A program made the position numbers and the translations under genes. The notes beneath the pieces are model-generated. The model was not told the origin of the DNA. It searched no databases and saw only the letters and a program-made list of their open reading frames with translations. Shown here piece by piece: positions 7,677 through 14,769 of a stretch of 37,738 nucleotides of DNA (positions are counted from its first letter, which is position 1; every line of letters starts with the position of its first letter). Origin of the DNA: Psychrobacillus sp. BL-248-WT-3 (lineage in GTDB: Bacteria > Bacillota > Bacilli > Bacillales_A > Planococcaceae); assembly GCF_012843435.1 (NCBI RefSeq), contig NZ_JABAFC010000037.1, forward strand, positions 1 through 37,738. Reading direction: 5' to 3'.

Positions 7677-9272
7677 ATGTACTGGTGCAAAGTAGCGAGA
7701 ACAAATGAAGAATTTGAAGCTATCGCAAAATTAAATTATGAAACATTCGTAGAAGAAATTCCGCAACATGAAAAAGATCCAAGTGGAATGAGAGTAGATC
7801 CTTTTCACCATGAAAACGTTTATGTGATTGTATTAAAAGACCAAGAGCTTGCGGGAATGGTAGCCTTTAGAGCGGAGCGTCCATTCTCATTAGACAAGAA
7901 GCTAGGACCAGTAGAAAATTATCTTCCAGAGGATGCCCTAAAAGGGGCACTCTGTGAGGTCCGTTTACTAGCGGTAGATAAAAAGCATCGAAATGGGCGT
8001 GTTTTTTATTATTTAGCTAGAGCACTATCTGACTTTGCATATGAAAATGGATATGGAGCGGCTGTTATTTCGGGAACAGTAAGAGAGCAAAAGCTGTATA
8101 ATCAGCTTGGTTTTGAGCCTTTTGCAAATCCAATCGGAGCAGAGGATGCCTTATTCGTCCCTATGGTATTAACGAGAGAGCGCTTTGATAATTCGGTTGC
8201 TGCACGCTTTAAGCAGAAAAGGTATTCTTTTTATCCAGGTCCTGTTCACCAGGTTAATGTAATCAAAAATGCTTTTCAGGAAGATCCACTCACCCATCGT
8301 TCTCATCAATTTGAGGTAATGCTTGATCGAGTTAAGCAAAGGTTAAATGAGTTGAGTGGTGCTAAATACGTTCACTTACTTATAGGAACTGGTACTTTGG
8401 CGAACGAAGCAATGATTGCACAATTGAAGGTGTTGGATGAAAGGGGTCTAATCTTAACGAATGGAGCTTTTGGAGAGCGTCTTCAAAAACAGGCATTACG
8501 TTGGGGATTAGATTATAACGTGGTTAACTATGATTGGGGACAGGCTTATGATTTAGAGGCCATTGAAAAAAAACTTGCGCTTGGAAATTATAGCTGGCTA
8601 CTAATGGTTCATGGGGAAACCTCGACAGGGATGCTAAATGAATTAGAAAAACTGAAAGACATTTGCGGTCGTTATAATGTATTGCTCTGCGCTGACTGTG
8701 TTAGCTCGTTTGGATCTCTCCCATTCTCTATGGAAGGATTATATTTGGCTACAGGGGTCAGTGGAAAGGCAATAGGTACCATGAGTGGAATTTCTTTTGT
8801 CTTTGCCAATTCAGAAATAGTCTCCTGTGAGCGTATTCCTGCCTATTTAGACATAGGCTTAACGACAAACTCCCACGTACCCTTTACAATGCCATCCCAA
8901 CTTATCCATAGCCTAGAAAATGCCTTAATGGCCTATGACGATGGGGAAAGATATAAGCTTTTACATAAACGATGGATGTATATTGAAGAGGAAGTTAAAC
9001 GACATAATATAGAGCTCTTTACAAATAACACATATCCTATGATATTCACATTACAAGAAAACCAATTTCCACACCTCGCTGAGGATGCAAGAATGTCAGG
9101 CTTTGATTTACATTATAAAAGTGAATATTTAAAAGAAAAAAGCCTTATTCAAATATCCTGTATTCAGCCAGATTTTGAAGTTGCATGGACGAAATTCATC
9201 AATTGGTTTGCCAATTACCGTCTATATCATGAAGGAAAAAGTAAGTCGCTTTTTGAATCAAGTAGCCTGTGA
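7677..9272 (+). CDS. GNAT acyltransferase fused to class V PLP-dependent enzyme
   Basis: This is a two-domain fusion of 531 aa. The N-terminal ~170 residues are a GNAT/autoinducer-synthase-like fold: CEVRLLAVDKKHRNGRV is the acyl-CoA or acyl-ACP binding region and YNQLGFEP is typical of GNAT ends. The remaining ~350 residues are a fold-type I, class V aminotransferase-like domain (alanine-glyoxylate / aminoethylphosphonate aminotransferase clan). There, GTGTLANEA binds phosphate, the Asp of LLCADCVSSFG (about 340) faces the pyridine nitrogen, and the Lys of VSGKAIGTMSG (about 364) should hold PLP. The ATG at 7677 has GGGGG seven bases upstream; the in-frame ATG at 7671 is too close to it. Substrates are unknown. 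Placement behind an exporter suggests it makes the exported compound. Confidence 0.82.
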   Translation: MYWCKVARTNEEFEAIAKLNYETFVEEIPQHEKDPSGMRVDPFHHENVYVIVLKDQELAGMVAFRAERPFSLDKKLGPVENYLPEDALKGALCEVRLLAVDKKHRNGRVFYYLARALSDFAYENGYGAAVISGTVREQKLYNQLGFEPFANPIGAEDALFVPMVLTRERFDNSVAARFKQKRYSFYPGPVHQVNVIKNAFQEDPLTHRSHQFEVMLDRVKQRLNELSGAKYVHLLIGTGTLANEAMIAQLKVLDERGLILTNGAFGERLQKQALRWGLDYNVVNYDWGQAYDLEAIEKKLALGNYSWLLMVHGETSTGMLNELEKLKDICGRYNVLLCADCVSSFGSLPFSMEGLYLATGVSGKAIGTMSGISFVFANSEIVSCERIPAYLDIGLTTNSHVPFTMPSQLIHSLENALMAYDDGERYKLLHKRWMYIEEEVKRHNIELFTNNTYPMIFTLQENQFPHLAEDARMSGFDLHYKSEYLKEKSLIQISCIQPDFEVAWTKFINWFANYRLYHEGKSKSLFESSSL

Positions 9273-9302
9273 ATAGTGGGTAATAATGAACGCAACATTA
9301 AA

Positions 9303-9338
9303 TAAGGCTCATTGTAACATTGGTTACAATGAGCCTTA
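9303..9338. terminator. Hairpin terminator between convergent operons
   Basis: A perfect 16-bp stem (9303-9318 with 9323-9338) has an ATTG loop. The T tract is short on both sides (cttacttat on plus, TTATTT on minus), so it may be weak, but its place between the fusion-enzyme gene and the convergent regulator gene suits a shared terminator. Confidence 0.7.
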
Positions 9339-9359
9339 CTTATGTAAGTATGGAAAGAT

Positions 9360-10580
9360 TTAATCTGTATTAATCTGTTTATAAGTCTCTTGGATAAAAG
9401 TTTTATAAGGAGTGTCTGGCATCTTGCTTACATTGTCATAAGCCTTTTTCGCAGCCTCTTTTGCTTTAGCTCTTTGACCAATGGCTTTATAGCACAGGGA
9501 TAGGTATGCATCTTTCTCGTAAAAAATGGATAAATCAATCGGATGACTGAGAGCATCATGAATGACTACTTGCTCTAGCTGTTCAATGGCAGCTTCAAAT
9601 TGCTTTAAACCGTAATAAGTTTTCCCTCGCTCTAATACAAAGTAAGGGGTAAAAATTTTATCTTTTGCTAATGTATATGTTTGAAATATTTTTTCAGCCT
9701 CTTCATATTGATATTTATAGGAATTTAAGTAATGGATTTTAGTAATCAAAGAGAAGTACTCGGCATCTGGATCATCTGCAAAGATTCCATATGCCTCTAT
9801 TTTTTTTGCGTAATACTCTATTTTCTCCTCGTCTTTTTGCATCATTGCATGGGCAGAAGCGATTCTATAAAGGTCATCTAAGTGGTAAAAGGTTTTGTTT
9901 TCCTTTGAATACTCAATTGCTTGGTCCATTAGCTTTAAGGCAGATTCATAGTTTCCGATTGCGTAGTACAAGGCTGTCTCGGTATAGTCAAAGTCAAGTC
10001 GAGAAACGGGGTCAATCCATATACCAGTATTTTCTAGTTCTGCCCGTTCCTGTTGGAGAATATGCAAGGCGTCCTCGTAATTATGCTCCTGAAATTTGAC
10101 CATTACTCTAACAATTCCTATTTTAGCTCGTCGTGAAGTAATGTTTAGCTTCTCATAAAGCTCTGCTGCTTGATTCAATGATTGTTCCCAGTCTTTTTTA
10201 TGTACTTGGTACATACAACGACTGTACATTTCTAACAAGCGGGCTGACTCATACCCATGACCGATTTTAGGTAAATATGGCTCAACTAATTGTATTAATT
10301 GCTCATATTCATCGGATAGATCATTGTAGTGTGTATTAAAAAGATGCTCCGCCTTCTCAAGAACTACGCGTAGTTCTTGTCCACTTACTTCCTCTAATAA
10401 CTCCGAAACATCTACGTTCAACTGTTTTGCGATATATTGAAGGCTTTCCATAGAAGGCTTCGCCTTATTATTTTCGATTAGACTGAGCATTCCCTTAGTT
10501 AGCTCAGAACCTGCAAGTGCCTCTAGAGTCATCTTTTGTTGCTTTCTCAATGTACGTATTCGCTCTCCAAGCGTCTGCAT
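9360..10580 (-). CDS. HTH (XRE) transcription regulator with TPR domain, NprR/RRNPP-like
   Basis: The 406-aa regulator has an N-terminal XRE helix-turn-helix at about residues 5-61 (LGERIRTLRKQQKMTLEALA, then KGMLSLIENNKAKPS). It is followed by about 340 residues of helical TPR repeats (for example NYEDALHILQQE, NYESALKLMDQA, QFEAAIEQLEQV). This layout and length match the peptide-responsive RRNPP family (NprR 423 aa, AimR, PlcR), but no secreted signalling-peptide gene is visible beside it, so peptide control is only an inference. ATG 10580 has GAGGTGA upstream. Its own -10 (TATAAT, complement of 10608-10613) sits inside a palindrome, which predicts autorepression. Confidence 0.85.
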   Translation of the reverse strand: MQTLGERIRTLRKQQKMTLEALAGSELTKGMLSLIENNKAKPSMESLQYIAKQLNVDVSELLEEVSGQELRVVLEKAEHLFNTHYNDLSDEYEQLIQLVEPYLPKIGHGYESARLLEMYSRCMYQVHKKDWEQSLNQAAELYEKLNITSRRAKIGIVRVMVKFQEHNYEDALHILQQERAELENTGIWIDPVSRLDFDYTETALYYAIGNYESALKLMDQAIEYSKENKTFYHLDDLYRIASAHAMMQKDEEKIEYYAKKIEAYGIFADDPDAEYFSLITKIHYLNSYKYQYEEAEKIFQTYTLAKDKIFTPYFVLERGKTYYGLKQFEAAIEQLEQVVIHDALSHPIDLSIFYEKDAYLSLCYKAIGQRAKAKEAAKKAYDNVSKMPDTPYKTFIQETYKQINTD

Positions 10581-10601
10581 AGCTTCACCTCATTTATTGT
10601 T

Positions 10602-10620
10602 AGTTTAATTATATTAAACT
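10602..10620. promoter_or_regulatory. Palindromic operator 1 between HTH-TPR regulator and MFS
   Basis: AGTTTAAT-TAT-ATTAAACT is a perfect inverted repeat with 8-nt arms. On the minus strand a consensus TATAAT -10 (complement of 10608-10613) lies inside it, 28 bases before the regulator start codon. A second copy of the core lies 54 bp away. Confidence 0.7.
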
Positions 10621-10656
10621 TTTTGTTGAAATGGAAGAACGGATATGATATTATTT

Positions 10657-10673
10657 GTTTAATAAAATTAAAC
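10657..10673. promoter_or_regulatory. Palindromic operator 2 upstream of the MFS gene
   Basis: GTTTAAT-AAA-ATTAAAC repeats the core of operator 1 with the same 3-nt spacer. Its centre (10665) is 54 bp, about five helical turns, from the centre of operator 1 (10611). It lies just downstream of a possible plus-strand promoter (TTGTTG at 10623, TATGAT at 10644, spacing shorter than ideal), so a bound repressor could block MFS transcription. Confidence 0.68.
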
Positions 10674-10728
10674 TTTTAGTTTTTTCAGAACAAATAGAAA
10701 GAAAAAGCTAAACAAAGGGGAAAAAATT

Positions 10729-12030
10729 ATGGAAGAAATAGTGAAGTTGAAAAAAGCTACTTATCATTTATGGACATTCACCATTAGTAAGCTCATATCG
10801 ATTTTTGGCGCTCAAGTTTATGCATTTGCTATCAGTTTTTATATTCTACAGCTAACTGGCTCTGCAACAAGCTTCGCGACAAACCTAATATGTAGTATTT
10901 TACCTAGAACTCTACTTGCTCCTTTTGCGGGGTATGCTGCTGATAAATACTCTAGAAAAGGAATTATTATTGGAGCTCAAATTGCCAGCTCGTTGGCGAT
11001 AGGTGGATTATTAATCTTCAGTATAAATGCAGAATTGTCATTGATTGCGATTTATATAACAACGGTCATCTTATCCATTACCTCAACGTTTTCGGGAGTA
11101 ACATTTAGTTCTTCCATGACGGGGCTAGTAGATGAAGCGAGAATACAAAAAGCGATGTCTTTAAACCAGATGTCTATTTCCTTTGCGGCGATTGGAAGCC
11201 CAGCGGTAGGGGGGATATTATATGGAACAGTGTCTATGCCGGTGTTTTTAGGAATTTATTTGACAGCGTCTATGATAGCGGTAGTTTTAGAATCTACAAT
11301 GAACTTTAAATTATTTGCTACAAGAAAAGAAGTGGTGGAAGGGGCTCCTAAAGAGTCGATGCTACAAAGCATCAAAGAAGGTTTTAAATATTTAATGAAA
11401 AAGCCTGTCGTAAAAATAATTATTTTTATCTCTTTAATAGTGAACTTTTTGTTTGGGGCTTTTCAGGTTGGATATTCGTTTATCCTCATCGAAAAATTAA
11501 AGCTTGATCCAGTCCATTTTGGTTATACAGAGATGGCCTTTGCTGTTGGAATGCTGTTAATGTCTATTTACTTCTCAAGTACGAAGGAGTTAAAATATCC
11601 TCTTTTTGTTTCTAAATGGAGCATAGTATGCACAGGGTTTTTATTGGCTTCAATTGCGACTCCACTATTAATGAACATGTCTTATTTGGGGACCGTGTTA
11701 TTTTATATTATAATCCTCTTTATTTTTGGAGTGACTATGATGGTCACTAATACACCAATAATGGTCATGATGCAAAAGACAATAGATGATGATTATAAAG
11801 GCCGTGTATTTTCTATTTTAGAAACAGGGTCAATGGCTCTAATGCCACTTGGTATGGTTGTTTTTGGGTTTCTGTATGATGTGTTTTCTGCAGAGCTTAT
11901 CCTAATTACTTCGGGAGTTCTATTAGTAGCTACCGTTTTAGTGCTTGCAAGGCCATCGGTTATTAGAAAAGCACATCCAGAGCTTGCGAAAGGGAAAGTG
12001 GAGACTACACCAGCCCCACAGCCAGAATAA
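10729..12030 (+). CDS. MFS efflux transporter, DHA3 / macrolide-efflux type
   Basis: The 433-aa, twelve-segment permease has motif A (GYAADKYSRKGIII, about 68-81) after the second segment and a hydrophilic middle loop near 190-215. Its C-terminal tail is charged and proline-rich (ELAKGKVETTPAPQPE). The pattern fits the DHA3 group of macrolide or antibiotic exporters. ATG 10729 has AAAGGGG eight bases before it. It is transcribed divergently from the HTH-TPR regulator across 148 bp holding two matching palindromes, so that regulator is the probable controller. No convincing terminator follows it; the VOC gene starts 131 bp downstream. Confidence 0.82.
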   Translation: MEEIVKLKKATYHLWTFTISKLISIFGAQVYAFAISFYILQLTGSATSFATNLICSILPRTLLAPFAGYAADKYSRKGIIIGAQIASSLAIGGLLIFSINAELSLIAIYITTVILSITSTFSGVTFSSSMTGLVDEARIQKAMSLNQMSISFAAIGSPAVGGILYGTVSMPVFLGIYLTASMIAVVLESTMNFKLFATRKEVVEGAPKESMLQSIKEGFKYLMKKPVVKIIIFISLIVNFLFGAFQVGYSFILIEKLKLDPVHFGYTEMAFAVGMLLMSIYFSSTKELKYPLFVSKWSIVCTGFLLASIATPLLMNMSYLGTVLFYIIILFIFGVTMMVTNTPIMVMMQKTIDDDYKGRVFSILETGSMALMPLGMVVFGFLYDVFSAELILITSGVLLVATVLVLARPSVIRKAHPELAKGKVETTPAPQPE

Positions 12031-12161
12031 AATCTGCTCTGGCGGAACAAGAGGGGAGTTGGTCCATTACAACAGCTATAAAAATGGCGATTACCCAATA
12101 AGCCCCCGCTTCGAGGATGTTAAATGTGGATAGTTAACAGTCAATTAAAAGGAGGGGTTCT

Positions 12162-12515
12162 TTGAATAGCCCTATATTAAAGCAAATAGGAACATTATTT
12201 ATTCCAGTAAGAAATATAGAACAAGCTAGAGATTGGTACTGCGATATTTTGGGGATAAAAGTAGACGGGGATATTCAGTATGGTCATCTTTACGTTTTAC
12301 CTATGGAAGGCGCAGGGATAGTATTAGATAGTAAAATTTATTCAGAGGATAGCATATTCAAAGTGCCAGCATTTCATTTCAATACTAAAAACATTGAAGA
12401 AGCATTTCAATATATGAAGGATAAAGGAGTAAATCTTCTTACAAAAATTGAGCATAATCATTATTTTAATTTTAATGATCCTGATGGGAATACTTTAATG
12501 ATATGTAAATGTTAA
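12162..12515 (+). CDS. VOC (glyoxalase/bleomycin-resistance) family protein
   Basis: The 117-aa single-domain protein has the vicinal-oxygen-chelate signature: FIPVRNIEQARDWYCDILGIK at the N terminus, IEEAFQYMKDKGV in the middle and FNDPDGNTLMIC at the end. Such proteins are metal-dependent isomerases, dioxygenases, thiol transferases or drug-binding proteins; which one cannot be told. The start is TTG at 12162 with AAAGGAGGGG a few bases before it. It may be read through from the MFS gene or have its own promoter. A strong terminator follows. Confidence 0.78.
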   Translation: MNSPILKQIGTLFIPVRNIEQARDWYCDILGIKVDGDIQYGHLYVLPMEGAGIVLDSKIYSEDSIFKVPAFHFNTKNIEEAFQYMKDKGVNLLTKIEHNHYFNFNDPDGNTLMICKC

Positions 12516-12534
12516 ATTTGAGAGTAATTCAAAT

Positions 12535-12570
12535 AAAGGCATCGTAAATTTAAAAATTTACGATGCCTTT
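12535..12570. terminator. Bidirectional terminator between VOC and MFS genes
   Basis: A perfect 17-bp inverted repeat (12535-12551 with 12554-12570) has only two bases between the arms. AAA at one end and TTT at the other serve both convergent genes. Confidence 0.85.
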
Positions 12571-12580
12571 ACAGCTAATT

Positions 12581-13744
12581 TTATAGCCCATGTTTTAATG
12601 TTTTAGTGGATCTACGATATGCGAAAATTAAACCTATTGCTAATATCGCAAGAATCCCAGATAATACGTAAATATTATCTGGCTGCTTCGTAAACAACCA
12701 TGCAAACAAGAGAGGACCGATGATGCGTCCGAGGTTATCCATTGAATAAGTCATCCCAGCTGCAGTCCCATATCGACCACCTGACTCTTTGGAGGTAAGG
12801 GATACAATGGTTGTTCTAGCAAGTGCATTACCTGCTGTGAAAACACAAAGGGATAATCCCGCCCAAAAAATATTAGTCGTAAACACTGTCATGACCAACC
12901 CTATAGCTGTAACTACTTGTGCATAAAGAAGCCAAGTCGTCTCCGTTCCGTTCTTGATACGTCGTACAACTCCACCTTGAATAGCTGCATCGACAAAGCC
13001 GCTGAACATGAATAGATAACCAATTTGTAATGGTGTTATAGCTACTCTTTCAATTTGAAATAACTGAAAAGTTGCCTCCAAGCCAGCAAGTAGGAAGGTA
13101 ACCATAAAAGAAAAAAGGAATAAGTATTTTATACGGTAGGACCACAAGCTCAAAGCGCCTCTTGGAAGAATCGTTCGCTTATTGGCTTCACCAGTACGAG
13201 CTGGTTCTTTTAAAATGATTAACGCATAAACAAAAATGACTAATAATAGAATAGCTGAGACGATAAATGGAGTTTCCAAGCTAATATGACCTAGAATACC
13301 TCCAATTGCCGGTCCAAATATAAAACCTAAACCAATAGACATTCCCATGAAGCCCATATACTTATTTCTGTTTTCCTCATCGGATAAATCTGCTATAAAG
13401 CCAGTTACCGCAGTGTAAAGCGCACCTGAAAATAGTCCGCCGACTACACGAGAAAGGTAAAGCATTACCAATGAATCGAAAAATAAGGAGAATAACCAAA
13501 AGCTTAAGCTAAAGCCGATTAATCCCGTTAGAATAAGTGTTTTCCGTCCAATCCGATCAGAAAGCATTCCCCAAAGAGGAGCAGTGAAAAAGGAAGCTAA
13601 AGCATAGACTGTTAGTAGACCTCCTACATGAACCTCGTTATAGTTTTCCTGAAGTATAACCTCAGGCAGTACGGGAATAATAATTCCAAAACCTAAATAA
13701 ACAAGAAATTGAACGGACATTAATATAAAAAGTGATTTTTTCAT
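12581..13744 (-). CDS. DHA1-type MFS multidrug efflux pump (Bmr/NorA/TetA-like)
   Basis: The protein of about 387 aa has twelve membrane segments, motif A (GMLSDRIGRKTLI) after segment 2 and motif C (GLGFIFGPAIGG) in segment 5. Together these mark proton-driven drug exporters of the 12- and 14-TMS DHA families; the length fits DHA1. The longest frame begins at 13774, but that ATG lacks a ribosome binding site. The ATG at 13744 (MKKSLFILM) has GCAGGTTTGAC in front and is preferred, though the site is weak. A TATTAT -10 and an upstream inverted repeat at 13801-13820 may control it. Confidence 0.82.
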   Translation of the reverse strand: MKKSLFILMSVQFLVYLGFGIIIPVLPEVILQENYNEVHVGGLLTVYALASFFTAPLWGMLSDRIGRKTLILTGLIGFSLSFWLFSLFFDSLVMLYLSRVVGGLFSGALYTAVTGFIADLSDEENRNKYMGFMGMSIGLGFIFGPAIGGILGHISLETPFIVSAILLLVIFVYALIILKEPARTGEANKRTILPRGALSLWSYRIKYLFLFSFMVTFLLAGLEATFQLFQIERVAITPLQIGYLFMFSGFVDAAIQGGVVRRIKNGTETTWLLYAQVVTAIGLVMTVFTTNIFWAGLSLCVFTAGNALARTTIVSLTSKESGGRYGTAAGMTYSMDNLGRIIGPLLFAWLFTKQPDNIYVLSGILAILAIGLIFAYRRSTKTLKHGL

Positions 13745-13800
13745 TGTCAAACCTGCTTTCTCAAACCTTACCATCTATAATACCTGTTTCGGAAGGAATT

Positions 13801-13820
13801 TTCACCTTGAAAAAGGTGAA
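13801..13820. promoter_or_regulatory. Inverted repeat upstream of the DHA1 MFS gene
   Basis: TTCACCTT-GAAA-AAGGTGAA is a perfect 8-bp inverted repeat about 57 bp upstream of the MFS start and about 20 bp upstream of a possible minus-strand -10 (TATTAT). There is no T tract, so it looks more like an operator than a terminator. The rest of the gap 13821-13981 shows no convincing gene, only a weak 8-bp hairpin at 13951-13974. Confidence 0.4.
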
Positions 13821-13981
13821 GATAAAATAGTGAATGAAAGCATGATATATCGAGGTTTAACAAGAATATCACTAGCTGAAGAATTTTATCATCCTTTGTA
13901 TACATTTTAACTGTCGGTAGATTTACCCTGGATAGGTTTTCCTACTCACATTAGCAGGGAAATGAACTTGCTAAGAACAGT

Positions 13982-14395
13982 TTAATAACTCCTTGGTTCG
14001 GATATACTTTGTATAGCTTCAGAGATTTCTTGTATATGGGGAAAAGGAAATGCTAAGTCAGCAAGTGACACAAAGCCTACTAACTCTTCATTTTCTACTA
14101 CTGGGAGCCGGCGTACTTGATGCTTACCCATTAAAATTGAGGCTTCAGCTGTAGTTTCTTGAGGAGAAACTGAAATGACGGCTTTAGTCATAATGTTTTC
14201 TACTTTGCATTTAACATCTTTAGCCACTGCTCTTGTTACAATGTCCCTGTCTGTGATCATTCCAACTAGCTTTTTTTTGCTTACTACTGGTAAACAACCG
14301 ATATCTAATGAACGCATTTGTTCAGCAACTTCGTTTACATAATCATTAGGGCTACACGTAACCACTTGCTTACTCATTACATCCTGTACAATCAT
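13982..14395 (-). CDS. Tandem CBS-domain protein, YhcV-like
   Basis: The 137-aa protein consists of two CBS domains, a fold that usually binds adenine nucleotides and senses energy state. Domain 1 has VQDVMSKQVVTCSPNDYVNE and LVGMITDRDIVTRAV; domain 2 has VENIMTKAVISVSPQETTAEA and LVGFVSLADLA. It resembles B. subtilis YhcV in length and layout. No partner domain is fused. The longest frame starts at a GTG inside the Shine-Dalgarno (AAAGGAGTG); the ATG at 14395, 8 nt after AAAGGAG, is the credible start. Confidence 0.82.
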   Translation of the reverse strand: MIVQDVMSKQVVTCSPNDYVNEVAEQMRSLDIGCLPVVSKKKLVGMITDRDIVTRAVAKDVKCKVENIMTKAVISVSPQETTAEASILMGKHQVRRLPVVENEELVGFVSLADLAFPFPHIQEISEAIQSISEPRSY

Positions 14396-14460
14396 CGATA
14401 TCACTCCTTTAGAGGTTATGATGGTTTACAAATGCGTAAAATATGTAATAAAAATGAAAG

Positions 14461-14485
14461 GTTTAGGCCATGTAAAAAGTGGTAT
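14461..14485 (+). promoter_or_regulatory. Sigma-B-like promoter for the 45-aa small gene
   Basis: GTTTAG (14461-14466), 13-nt spacer, TGGTAT (14480-14485) matches the sigma-B pattern GTTTAA-N12-15-GGGTAT closely and uses the same -10 as the promoter before rsbV in this window. It lies about 84 bases upstream of the small ORF. Confidence 0.5.
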
Positions 14486-14568
14486 TATAGGATAAAGAAA
14501 AATAAATAAAATAAAAGAAACCTTTTAAATATATATTCGTAATAATAAATGGAAGGGACTGAGGTGGA

Positions 14569-14706
14569 TTGGCTAAGGAAGTTGATTTAAAGAAAATTGT
14601 AAGTAATCTATCAAAACTTGGTGTGACTGTTACAATGACAAAATCTAGGCTTGAAATACTTAAAGCTTTATCACCACCCGCACAAAGTCCACATGTGCAA
14701 TCCTAA
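14569..14706 (+). CDS. Small 45-aa protein of unknown function
   Basis: A 45-codon frame begins with TTG at 14569 (MAKEVDLKKIVSNL...) and ends at TAA 14704-14706. The product is basic and helical at its start, with a proline-rich end (SPPAQSPHVQS). Ribosome-binding candidates are GAGGTGG, rather close to the start, or AAGGGA ten bases away. It forms a complete tiny transcription unit with the sigma-B-like promoter at 14461-14485 and a strong terminator that overlaps its stop codon. I have a vague memory of similar conserved Bacillales proteins (Lmo0850-type), but could not verify that. Function unknown. Confidence 0.62.
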   Translation: MAKEVDLKKIVSNLSKLGVTVTMTKSRLEILKALSPPAQSPHVQS

Positions 14707-14760
14707 AAAAAGAGTGACTGGAAGCCTCGTTAAAACGAATGCTTCAGTCACTCTTTTTTT
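14705..14760. terminator. Terminator after the small gene, also serving the rodA-like gene
   Basis: An A7-AGAGTGACTG-(G)-AAGC arm at 14705-14725 pairs with GCTTCAGTCACTCT-T7 at 14741-14760, with one bulged base and a 15-nt loop. Long A and T runs at the two ends make it work in both directions; the convergent rodA-like gene ends at 14770. Confidence 0.85.
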
Positions 14761-14769
14761 ATTTTTAGC

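Noticed and set aside
9791-10099. 102-codon plus-strand frame inside the HTH-TPR regulator gene
   Set aside because: It is a shadow of a clearly coding minus-strand gene and has no start signal or recognisable domain.
12031-12161. Small peptide gene for the HTH-TPR regulator after the MFS gene
   Set aside because: The frame crossing this gap mostly overlaps the MFS gene in another phase and lacks a signal peptide or ribosome binding site.
13831-13911. 26-codon plus-strand frame in the gap before the CBS gene
   Set aside because: No ribosome binding site, no promoter and no terminator fitting it; chance frame in AT-rich DNA.
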